Shown one piece after another: positions 7,203-16,734 of a stretch of 39,418 nucleotides of DNA (its first letter is position 1; the number at the start of each line of letters is the position of its first letter). The stretch lies in contig JAFDGC010000020.1 in NCBI GenBank assembly GCA_019309485.1, positions 1 to 39,418 of the forward strand, in the 5' to 3' direction. This DNA is from Deltaproteobacteria bacterium. Its GTDB lineage: Bacteria; Desulfobacterota; Desulfobacteria; Desulfobacterales; UBA2156. The notes under the pieces were generated by a model, which saw only the letters and a list, made by a program, of their open reading frames with translations, was not told the origin of the DNA and did no database searches. The position numbers were made by a program, and so were the translations under genes.

Positions 7203-7377
7203 GATGGAATCGTAAAAAGGCCGATTTTCTTCGCGCCGCAACCCTTTTCGGGAGATCCAAAAAGTTTCGCTAAATCTCAAGAACTCGGCACAAGTGCCTC
7301 AAACAGCTTGAGATTTTTAACGCTCAACCCTTTGTCTCTCTTTTTCCGAAAAGGCTTGGATGGCGCTCACAAAAGCC
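7203..7377 (+). mobile_element. MITE-like palindromic repeat, copy B
   Basis: The 175-base element folds end to end: left end ATCGTAAAAAGGC, CCTTTTCGG (7243-7251) with CCGAAAAGG (7346-7354), AAATCTCAAG (7272-7281) with CTTGAGATTT (7307-7316), and a tip GGCACAAGTGCC (7287-7298). The right end stops at AAAAGCC and lacks the TTTTACGAT of copy C. It carries no gene of its own. Its right part is the last 19 codons and stop of the ATPase gene at 7317. Confidence 0.8.
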
Positions 7378-8267
7378 CAGGCCGCCCTTTTCGCCTCAAT
7401 CAGGCCTTCCACCCGTTTCCATACGTCCCGGAGGGTCCCAAGTAAAGCGGAATCAGAGGGCAGAAACTCGGGGAGCACTTTTCCGTCGACCATGGCCCGG
7501 GTGGCGGCCGCGTCATAGGGGATCTCCCCTGCCAGGGACCATTCTTTTTTTGCACACCAGTCCTTGATCTCACGTGTGATACCCGGGTTCAAATCGGATT
7601 TATTGATAATGATGGCGGCGGGAATATGAAAGTGCCGGCACAATTCCGAGACGCGCTTGAGGTCGTGTACTCCCGAAGGGGTCGGTTCGGTGATGAGCAA
7701 AGCGCTCCCGGCGCCGCTCAAAGAGCTGATGACCGGGCATCCGATCCCCGGCGGACCATCGGAGACAACCAGATCCAAACCCCTTGCCTGCGCCAGTTCC
7801 CGGGCGTGTTGTCGAAGGAGCGCCACCAGCTTTCCGGAATTTTCCGCTCCCGGGAAAAGCTGGGCATGGATCATCGGGCCGAACCGGGTGGATGCCGTGT
7901 GCCAGGTGCCGCAGTGGGATTCGGGGAAGTCGATGGCCTTTTCCGGGCAAAAGGCGACGCATACCTTGCACCCTTCGCACTTGATCGGGTTGATGGAAAA
8001 AACGGCGTCTTGGGATTGAACGGCGTGAAACCGGCAAAGATCGGCACAAAGTCCGCAACCGGTACAACGATCGGGGTCAATGACGGCTTCGTGCCCCGAA
8101 AAGAAATCATGGGAGGATTCATTTTCAGGGTGGAGAAGCATATGCAGATCCGGAGCGTCCACATCCAGGTCGCATATGACGGGGTTCGACGCCAGCTGGA
8201 CAAACGCACCGGTCAAGGTTGTTTTTCCGGTCCCCCCTTTACCGCTGAGGATGACGATTTCATGCAT
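7317..8267 (-). CDS. MinD-superfamily ATPase with inserted ferredoxin domain
   Basis: This 316-residue P-loop ATPase is of the COG1149 type. The deviant Walker A SGKGGTGKTTLTGAF is near the N-terminus, and DLDVDAPDLHMLLHPE follows. Two 4Fe-4S sites come next, CTGCGLCADLCRFHAV and CEGCKVCVAFCPEKAI. The switch motif VVSDGPPGIGCPVISS and ITEPTPSGVHDLKR lie in the second half. Such ATPases pair with NifX/ORP-like proteins, probably for metal-cluster assembly. The start ATG 8267 overlaps the stop of the upstream ATPase by eight bases, with GGAG seven bases before it. The last 19 residues (AFVSAIQAFSEKERQRVER) are encoded by a MITE-like repeat, so the native C-terminus has probably been replaced. 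Confidence 0.9.
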   Translation of the reverse strand: MHEIVILSGKGGTGKTTLTGAFVQLASNPVICDLDVDAPDLHMLLHPENESSHDFFSGHEAVIDPDRCTGCGLCADLCRFHAVQSQDAVFSINPIKCEGCKVCVAFCPEKAIDFPESHCGTWHTASTRFGPMIHAQLFPGAENSGKLVALLRQHARELAQARGLDLVVSDGPPGIGCPVISSLSGAGSALLITEPTPSGVHDLKRVSELCRHFHIPAAIIINKSDLNPGITREIKDWCAKKEWSLAGEIPYDAAATRAMVDGKVLPEFLPSDSALLGTLRDVWKRVEGLIEAKRAAWAFVSAIQAFSEKERQRVER

Positions 8268-9144
8268 GGGAAGACTCCATTGCCGGGGTGGTTGCATTCC
8301 CCAGCCGCCTGAGGTGCTCGGCAAGGTTTTCGAAAACAGGAATCAGTTCCGGTGCCGCCTCGGTGAACACCCGCCCTTCCGAGTAAGCTTCGGCCAATTC
8401 GCGGGAAAAGGGGATTCTTGCCAACACCGGGATCCCTTCTTTGCGGCAAAAATCGAAAACCGCATCATCCCCGATTCCGTCCCGGTTGATAACCACCCCC
8501 ATGGGCGGTCCCAGGGGCCGAAAGGCCTCCACGGCCAGTCTTAAGTCATACAGGCCGAAAGGCGTGGGCTCGGTGACCAGGCAGACCACATGGCTGTCCA
8601 TGACGGCGTTGACGGCCGGGCAACTGGTCCCGGGGGGTGCGTCCACGATCAGGTCCCGGTCTTCACCCTGCCGGAATTTTTCCCGGCAGGCCTTCACTTC
8701 GCGCATGAGGGGCGGGCTCATGGCTTCGCCGATGCGCAACCGTCCCATGAAAAACCCGTTTTGTCCGGCGCTTCCCCAACAGACGTCCCCCAGTTCCCGG
8801 GTGCCGGGCGTAAGGGCGTTTTCGGGGCATACGGCGATGCACCCTCCACATCCGTGGCACATCTCCGGGAAGACCAAGAGGATGCGACCCAGGTCACTGA
8901 TGGCTTTGAACTGGCAAAGATCCGCGCACATTCGACAATGGGTGCACCGGGATTCATCCACCACAGGGACCTCGAGGCCGGCGACCCGGCAGTCCTCGAT
9001 GTCCGCCTTGACGAACAGATGCAGGTTGGGGGCTTCCACGTCGAGGTCCATCATGTCCAGGGGGGATTCCCAAACGGATGCAAGGGCGGCCGCGATGGTC
9101 GTCTTTCCGGTGCCCCCTTTTCCGCTGGCCACCGATACGATCAT
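8260..9144 (-). CDS. MinD-superfamily ATPase with inserted ferredoxin domain
   Basis: This 294-residue partner of the ATPase at 7317 has the same layout. Deviant Walker A ASGKGGTGKTT lies at residues 7-17, then DLDVEAPNLHLFVKADI. Two 4Fe-4S sites follow, CTHCRMCADLCQFKAI and CHGCGGCIAVCPENAL, then LIVDAPPGTSCPAVN and LVTEPTPFGLYDL. The two proteins likely form a heterodimer, as known for the paired ATPases of the ORP complex. Start ATG 9144 overlaps the stop of the DUF134-NifX gene (ATGA), so translation is coupled. Order on the strand is DUF134-NifX, this gene, then the second ATPase. Confidence 0.9.
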   Translation of the reverse strand: MIVSVASGKGGTGKTTIAAALASVWESPLDMMDLDVEAPNLHLFVKADIEDCRVAGLEVPVVDESRCTHCRMCADLCQFKAISDLGRILLVFPEMCHGCGGCIAVCPENALTPGTRELGDVCWGSAGQNGFFMGRLRIGEAMSPPLMREVKACREKFRQGEDRDLIVDAPPGTSCPAVNAVMDSHVVCLVTEPTPFGLYDLRLAVEAFRPLGPPMGVVINRDGIGDDAVFDFCRKEGIPVLARIPFSRELAEAYSEGRVFTEAAPELIPVFENLAEHLRRLGNATTPAMESSHA

Positions 9145-9902
9145 TTTCCGCCTCCACCGGGGGCGTTGGGCGCCGAAGAGATTTCGATCTGGTTGTTTTT
9201 GAATTTTTCTACGGCCTGGCGAACCGTGAGGCCGTCTAAATTCTGGCCCACTTTTATCCCCGCCGCAGAGAGTGCTGTAAAAGCCTTGGGGCCCACAAAA
9301 CCGGTCAATACCATTTTTGCCCCGGAACGGGCCACGGTTTCCGCGGCCTGGATACCGGCCCCCCGGGCCATGGTCTGGGAGGTGCCGTTGTCGATGTATT
9401 CCGTTTCAAGGGTCTCCGGATCCACGAGTAAAAAACCCGCGGCGCGTCCGAAACGAGGATCCACCGGATCGTCCAGGGACGGTCCTTCCGCGGAGACGGC
9501 AATCGTTTTCATAAGGGTTTCTCCTGTTTGAAGGGTTGTGGATAAATCGGCTTTGGATTCCAATGGCGCCTTCCGGCCGAAACCGGTGGACCGGGACGCC
9601 TGCGTTTCTTTCGCAAAGGCAAAATCGCCCCCTTCAATCCTCAGGGCGTATCCGTTTACGATGGCCTCTGATGCGCAGCGACGCGCCTCGGCCAACACCC
9701 TGCCGAAGGTCTGGCGGGAAATCCCCATCTGTCGGGCCGCTTCCTCCTGGTTGAGCCCTTCCAGGTCCACCCGACGGAGTGCCTCGTACCCTTCCAGGGG
9801 GAGGTAGACTTCCGTGAGGTCCTTCATGGGGATTCCCCTGGGCTTAAAGTAGCGTGTTTCCGGAAGGGTGAACACCATCCGGCATTTCTTGGGTCTGGGC
9901 AT
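9141..9902 (-). CDS. DUF134 HTH regulator fused to a NifX/ORP-like domain
   Basis: This 253-residue two-domain protein has residues 1-95 as a DUF134 DNA-binding domain: MPRPKKCRMV start, TRYFKPRGIP, LEGYEALRRVDLEGLNQEEA, and helix-turn-helix ARQMGISRQTFGRVLAEARR. After a linker of about 35 residues, residues 131-253 are a NifX/ORP-like domain, MKTIAVSAEGPS with VDPRFGRAAGFLLVD and GAKMVLTGFVGPKAFTALS, ending in a Gly-rich tail. The fusion could sense a metal cluster and control transcription directly. A strong internal ribosome site before codon 131 suggests that the NifX part is also made alone. The upstream operator and promoter suggest autoregulation. The gene leads the two MinD-type ATPases. 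Confidence 0.88.
   Translation of the reverse strand: MPRPKKCRMVFTLPETRYFKPRGIPMKDLTEVYLPLEGYEALRRVDLEGLNQEEAARQMGISRQTFGRVLAEARRCASEAIVNGYALRIEGGDFAFAKETQASRSTGFGRKAPLESKADLSTTLQTGETLMKTIAVSAEGPSLDDPVDPRFGRAAGFLLVDPETLETEYIDNGTSQTMARGAGIQAAETVARSGAKMVLTGFVGPKAFTALSAAGIKVGQNLDGLTVRQAVEKFKNNQIEISSAPNAPGGGGK
9510..9525 (-). promoter_or_regulatory. Internal ribosome binding site and start in the DUF134-NifX gene
   Basis: AGGAG (9521-9525 on the minus strand) stands eight bases before an in-frame ATG at 9512. Translation from it would give a 123-residue free NifX/ORP-like protein (9141-9512). The spacing is better than at the gene's own start, where only a weak purine stretch precedes ATG 9902. 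Confidence 0.6.
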
Positions 9903-9924
9903 CAGGGTCTTTTCTTTGCTTAAA

Positions 9925-9938
9925 TGAGCTTATGCTCA
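9925..9938. promoter_or_regulatory. DUF134-type operator
   Basis: TGAGCTTATGCTCA is a 14-bp near-perfect palindrome placed at the expected transcription start of the DUF134-NifX operon. The same pattern (TGANCNTATGYTYA) occurs twice around the promoter of the stand-alone DUF134 gene. Confidence 0.65.
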
Positions 9939-9967
9939 AATTTATTTCGTAAAAAAGGCGTTGTCAA
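9939..9967 (-). promoter_or_regulatory. Promoter of the DUF134-NifX/MinD operon
   Basis: On the minus strand TTGACA (9962-9967) and TAAATT (9939-9944) are separated by 17 bases. The operator at 9925-9938 abuts the -10 box, so a bound repressor would block initiation. Confidence 0.65.
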
Positions 9968-10143
9968 GAATAATATTGATCCTTCGATCAAAAAAAGAAC
10001 ATGATCAGACAGCAGGACGCCGGATTTATCGCGGCACTTTCGTCGGGGGGAGGCCGCGTTTCTATCAAGGAGGAGGATTGACCCATCCGATTGAATCCGG
10101 TGCCCTGCTGCACTGTCTTAAAATAGACATTTTCCTTACCGGG

Positions 10144-10171
10144 GAGCCCCGCTCTTCAGAGCGGGGGGCTC
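10144..10171. repeat. GC-rich hairpin
   Basis: GAGCCCCGCTC (10144-10154) pairs with GAGCGGGGGGCTC (10159-10171) around a TTCA loop, with a bulged G. It lies downstream of the small DUF5320-like gene on the minus strand and may end that transcript, although no T-run follows. The rest of 9968-10236 shows no gene. Confidence 0.55.
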
Positions 10172-10236
10172 CACAAATTCGCTCCGGGAATGTTTTGGCC
10201 GAACAGTTTTATTTTGTTGAAAAATCAATTGGATAC

Positions 10237-10410
10237 CTATGAATCGGAATCGGAATTTCGGCCTGTGCGCAATCTTTGAGATTCTCCTTTCTGCCGGCCC
10301 TTCCCGCGTTTACATCCTTGTCCTTTTCCACCACCGGATCCCTCCTTCCGGCAGGATCCTTTTCCCGGCCGTCCTTTTCCCTCGGGTCCTGTTCCGTCGC
10401 CTCTGGGCAT
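10237..10410 (-). CDS. Small DUF5320-like basic Gly-rich protein
   Basis: This short gene codes for 57 residues, beginning MPRGDGTGPEGKGRPGKGS and ending NSDSDS. The N-terminus MPRGDGTGP is the signature of DUF5320 proteins, one of which (MPRGDRTGPVGMG) is encoded at 25417 beside a NifX-like gene. The rest is Gly/Lys/Arg-rich with two Cys. A Shine-Dalgarno-like AAAGGGGG lies about eight bases before ATG 10410. It follows the DUF134 gene on the same strand by 46 bases and is probably cotranscribed. Its function is unknown; the family tends to sit beside NifX/ORP genes. Confidence 0.7.
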   Translation of the reverse strand: MPRGDGTGPEGKGRPGKGSCRKEGSGGGKGQGCKRGKGRQKGESQRLRTGRNSDSDS

Positions 10411-10456
10411 GCGCTTACCCCCTTTCTTATCTTATTGTTGGCTTCGTATTATGGTT

Positions 10457-10792
10457 CTATGAAGGTCCAAAACTCTCCGTCGTCTTCGACGCACCATCCG
10501 GGTCAATCCGATAATCACCGCCTTCGATGCGGATGGCCCATCCGTTTACCAGTGCCCGGGCCACCAGGCGTCTCGCTTCCGAAAGGATCCGGGAAAAAGT
10601 CGGGCGGGAGATTCCCATCCGAAGAGCGGCTCCTTCATGATCGAAAGACTCGGCGTCCGCGAGCCGCAGGGCCTCGAGTCCTTCCACAGGGAGGACAACC
10701 CCTTTCAGTGTGAACAGCGGCACGCCCTGGGGCTTGAAAAAACGCACATCCGGCGAAAAAGCCACGCGACGACATTTTCTGGGTCTTGGCAA
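10457..10792 (-). CDS. DUF134 family DNA-binding regulator
   Basis: This 111-residue stand-alone DUF134 protein has MPRPRKCRRVAFSPDVRFFK, then PQGVPL, PVEGLEALRLADAESFDHEG, and helix-turn-helix ALRMGISRPTFSRILSEARRL, closing with NGWAIRIEGGDYRI. It resembles the N-terminal domain of the fusion protein at 9141 but has no NifX domain, so it would need a partner or act as a simple repressor. AAAGGAG lies six bases before ATG 10792. Two copies of the 14-bp operator flank its promoter, suggesting autoregulation and cross-regulation with the 9141 operon. Confidence 0.88.
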   Translation of the reverse strand: MPRPRKCRRVAFSPDVRFFKPQGVPLFTLKGVVLPVEGLEALRLADAESFDHEGAALRMGISRPTFSRILSEARRLVARALVNGWAIRIEGGDYRIDPDGASKTTESFGPS

Positions 10793-10808
10793 TGCGATGC
10801 TCCTTTTA

Positions 10809-10822
10809 TGAACATATGCTTA
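10809..10822. promoter_or_regulatory. DUF134-type operator, proximal
   Basis: TGAACATATGCTTA matches the operator at 9925-9938 at 10 of 14 positions. It touches the -10 box of the DUF134 promoter and lies in the short leader before the gene. Confidence 0.6.
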
Positions 10823-10851
10823 TAATATAAATGAATAAAAAGATTTGTCAA
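10822..10851 (-). promoter_or_regulatory. Promoter of the DUF134 gene
   Basis: On the minus strand TTGACA (10846-10851) and TATTAT (10822-10827) are separated by 18 bases. Operator copies lie on both sides. Confidence 0.6.
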
Positions 10852-10860
10852 GCATATTTT

Positions 10861-10874
10861 TGACCATATGTTCA
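10861..10874. promoter_or_regulatory. DUF134-type operator, distal
   Basis: TGACCATATGTTCA lies just upstream of the -35 box. It begins 52 bases from the proximal copy, close to five helical turns, so both sites face the same side of the DNA and could be bridged. Confidence 0.6.
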
Positions 10875-10904
10875 TAATAAAACATAATTCCCGGGAATAA
10901 TAAG

Positions 10905-10922
10905 GATGGAATCGTAAAAGGC
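10905..10922 (+). repeat. Solo terminal repeat of the MITE-like family
   Basis: GATGGAATCGTAAAAGGC matches the left end of copies B and C, with one A fewer. The body of the element is absent. The repeat lies 54 bases after the stop of the reductive-dehalogenase-like gene. Confidence 0.5.
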
Positions 10923-10975
10923 GGGGCTTGCGGAAAGCGTTCCGGTCAACGGGGGATGAGAAAAAAAGAGAGAGA

Positions 10976-12385
10976 TCAACCGGAGCGGAGGGTACAATCC
11001 CGGTAGTCGACCCATGCAGGGACTTTCCGAGGGTGCCACCGTTTTCCGTAAATCCCGTTGTCCAGGGCAGGGAAAGTTGCCCGGGCGACCCGTGAGTGCC
11101 GGATCATGCGGCGGGCGAGCCTGTGGAATCCTCGATGTGGACGACTGAAGGGGCAGATCCCCATACAAATGGAGCAGTCGGTGCCCACCTTGGCCCAGAA
11201 ATCGAAACACCGTTCGGGATCGATCCGCCATTTTTCAATGCCGTTGACAATCGTTTTCTTTCCGGCGGGAATCGCCCGGGAAGGGCAGGCATCGGCACAT
11301 TTCAGGCAATGCCGGCAAAAGGAATCCACTCCGAAGTCCGCGGGCGCATCCGGAGCCAGGGGCATGTCGGTGGTCACGGCAAAAAGACGGACCCGGGGCC
11401 CGAACCGATCCGTGATCAAAAAGCCAAAGCGCCCCAGTTCTCCCAGGCCGGCGTCGATGGCCAGCGGCACCAGGTTGAGATCGTAGTGCCGGCTGTGCTG
11501 GGCCGCCGCAGAAAAGCCCATTCCGGAAAACCACCGGGCCAAAATTGTGGTGATATACGCCCCCTTGGCGTAATTTTTGGCGCTTTCCAAAAGGGTCGGC
11601 GTGTGCGGTGCGGCGCCTACCAGTTCACGGTCCATTTCAACGGCGATGACCACGGCGAAGGGGAGCGGCTCGGGAATGGGTTTTCCCCAATCCTTCCAAT
11701 TGTCAAAAAAGATTTCCCCCCGATGGGAATAGGCCCATTCCGGGTTTACCCGGCAGATGCCCGCGAGGTCGGCCCCCAAGTGAACGGCAAACTCTTTGAT
11801 GCGGGCGGCGGCGTGAACCGGGTCCAGGTTTTCCGGAACCCGTTTTCCGTCATGGGGCTTCACGGCATGTGGTCCGAAAATGACCGGCATCTCAAAACAT
11901 GCTTCGATCATGGCCACATTGGGACGGAATCCCTTGTCGATAAGACCGATGCTTCCCACCGGACCCCCCTTGCTGCGGCGCAGGGCATCGCCGGATTCTC
12001 TTTCAGGGTATTTGGAATAGTACAAGCGATAGGGATCTGAACCGGGGGGAAGGGATCGGTTTCGGGCAAAGACGATATCCCGTTCATCAAATCGATGGAT
12101 GGCGCCCACCCTGCATCGTGCGGTTCCCGCCGGCGCTTTTGAACGGGGAGGTGCAGGAATGAAAAGAACCGCCAAAAATAGAATCCCAACTCCGTAAATG
12201 AAAAAAATTCCCCAACGAAGCGCCGGAAAGCCCCAGGAGAGCATTCCGGCCAGAAAAAAGAGCATGGCAGCCGACAGACCGGCCCAGGGGGCCCGACGCT
12301 CTTTTTCCCGGAAGGATTCAAGGGCAAAAAGAAGCCCGGTCGCGCCTCCCACAAGGCTCACGGAGATAAGGACGAAGGGGACCAT
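10976..12385 (-). CDS. Reductive dehalogenase-like membrane iron-sulfur protein
   Basis: This 469-residue protein carries three predicted membrane helices (residues about 1-80) instead of the Tat signal of respiratory RdhA. The catalytic part follows the RdhA pattern: AARIKEFAVHLGADLAGICR, AKGAYITTILARWFSGMGFS, AIDAGLGELGRFGFLITDRF, then GPRVRLFAVTTDMPL. Two ferredoxin motifs lie near the C-terminus, CRHCLKCADACPSRAIP and CSICMGICPFSRP. Known RdhA proteins use a corrinoid and two 4Fe-4S clusters to remove halogens. No small RdhB anchor is seen, the helices probably replacing it. The gene shares a strand with the DUF4126 gene 42 bases upstream. Substrate unknown; a corrinoid enzyme with another role is possible. 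Confidence 0.8.
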   Translation of the reverse strand: MVPFVLISVSLVGGATGLLFALESFREKERRAPWAGLSAAMLFFLAGMLSWGFPALRWGIFFIYGVGILFLAVLFIPAPPRSKAPAGTARCRVGAIHRFDERDIVFARNRSLPPGSDPYRLYYSKYPERESGDALRRSKGGPVGSIGLIDKGFRPNVAMIEACFEMPVIFGPHAVKPHDGKRVPENLDPVHAAARIKEFAVHLGADLAGICRVNPEWAYSHRGEIFFDNWKDWGKPIPEPLPFAVVIAVEMDRELVGAAPHTPTLLESAKNYAKGAYITTILARWFSGMGFSAAAQHSRHYDLNLVPLAIDAGLGELGRFGFLITDRFGPRVRLFAVTTDMPLAPDAPADFGVDSFCRHCLKCADACPSRAIPAGKKTIVNGIEKWRIDPERCFDFWAKVGTDCSICMGICPFSRPHRGFHRLARRMIRHSRVARATFPALDNGIYGKRWHPRKVPAWVDYRDCTLRSG

Positions 12386-12427
12386 ATCAGAAGACTCCGG
12401 GTGGAAGACAAAGGCACCGCGATCCCA

Positions 12428-13081
12428 TTAAAACCGAGGGGTTTCGGATGTGGAGGAATTTGCGGTGGGGGGTTTCCCGGTTTTGAAGAGGCGACCCACG
12501 GCGGAAAAGATCTTTTTAATCCCCTTCCAGAGCCGGGGTAACGCCCACACCAAAAAAAGGATGAAAGCGCACAGCAGAAGAATGAAAATCCAGGGATGAT
12601 TGAGGGCGGTCCACAAACCCAAAACCACGCCCACGTCTTCACCGATGGAAGCCAGCCAGTTGGTGACCGGCTCCGGGGAGGTGTTGATCATTACGCGGGA
12701 TCCGGCCTTGGCGGCATGGCTGGCGGCGGCGAGGCCGCCCCCCAGGATGGCTGCCGCCAGGGCCAAAACAGGATTCACCTCCCCCACGGCGCCGGCGGCA
12801 AGGAGCGCGCCGGCCGGGATCCGGATGAAGGTATGGATCCCGTCCCAGGCCGAATCGATTCCGGGCACCTTGTCGGCGAAAAATTCCACCAGGTACATGA
12901 CGCCGGCCGCACCCATCACGAGTGGATGGGTGAGAATGACCAAGTTCGGGGGAAGCAGGATGTTGCCGGTAGCACTCAAAATACCCAGGACCAAGATCGC
13001 GGCGTACAGATTGATGCCGCTGGCCCATGCCGCTCCCATGCTCAGGGCGATGACCCCGGCGATCTGGTTGAGTTGTTCCAT
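12428..13081 (-). CDS. DUF4126 family membrane protein
   Basis: This 217-residue integral membrane protein has a first half rich in Gly/Ala: GVIALSMGAAWASGINLYAA, then ILVLGILSATGN, HPLVMGAAGVMYLVEFFADK, VPGIDSAWDGIHTFIRIPAG and AGSRVMINTSPEPVTNWLAS, the pattern of DUF4126. A last membrane helix and a basic tail follow. The start is taken as ATG 13081 after AAGGAG; a GTG at 13093 would overlap that site. The function of the family is not known. It precedes the reductive-dehalogenase-like gene on the same strand and may be part of that membrane system, which is only inferred from position. Confidence 0.82.
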   Translation of the reverse strand: MEQLNQIAGVIALSMGAAWASGINLYAAILVLGILSATGNILLPPNLVILTHPLVMGAAGVMYLVEFFADKVPGIDSAWDGIHTFIRIPAGALLAAGAVGEVNPVLALAAAILGGGLAAASHAAKAGSRVMINTSPEPVTNWLASIGEDVGVVLGLWTALNHPWIFILLLCAFILFLVWALPRLWKGIKKIFSAVGRLFKTGKPPTANSSTSETPRF

Positions 13082-13314
13082 GCTTAGAAGCACTCCTTTT
13101 TCATCGGGCGTTCCTCAACGGATCCATCCTTTTCCGAAAAGCTTGAAAAAAGAATGGATCGGTCCCGGAAAAAAGTCAATGCGGAAAATCGATTCGGCTG
13201 CCAAACACCGCTTTGGAGGCCAAACCGGATATTGGGGCTTGATTTTCAGTTGGGATTAAATTAGCAAGCAAAATTCAGCTTGTACAAAATCCATCCGCCG
13301 AGCAGGAGAAGAAG
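13082..13314. other. Divergent intergenic region, DUF4126 and carB
   Basis: The 233 bases between the two divergent genes hold AT-rich stretches suited to promoters, but no box pair stands out. A GGATCCATCC and GGATGGATC-like pair of words near 13120-13165 gives a weak inverted repeat. No gene is seen. No pyrimidine-responsive leader could be recognised. Confidence 0.3.
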
Positions 13315-16516
<3,202 letters not shown>

Positions 16517-16518
<2 letters not shown>

Positions 16519-16701
16519 TGGAATCGTAGAAAGGCCGATTTTGTTCGCGCCGCAACCCTTTTCGGGAGATCCAAAAGGTTTCGCTAAATCTCAAGAACTC
16601 GGCACAAGTGCCTCAAACAGCTTGAGATTTTTAACGCTCAACCCTTTGTCTCTATTTTTCCGAAAAGGCTTGAACGGCGCTCACAAAAGCCTTTTTACGA
16701 T
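16517..16701 (+). mobile_element. MITE-like palindromic repeat, copy C
   Basis: This is the most complete copy, 185 bases. Left end ATCGTAGAAAGGC faces right end GCCTTTTTACGAT as terminal inverted repeats. The inner arms match copy B, including tip GGCACAAGTGCC. It begins on the last two bases of the carB stop codon and ends 33 bases before the PurF-like gene, so transcripts of carB would end in this hairpin. Confidence 0.85.
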
Positions 16702-16734
16702 CTTGTCATTCAATAAAAAGGAGTAAAATCTGCC

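Noticed and set aside
13082-13314. A riboswitch or attenuator before carB
   Set aside because: Only weak inverted words were seen and no known leader type could be matched.
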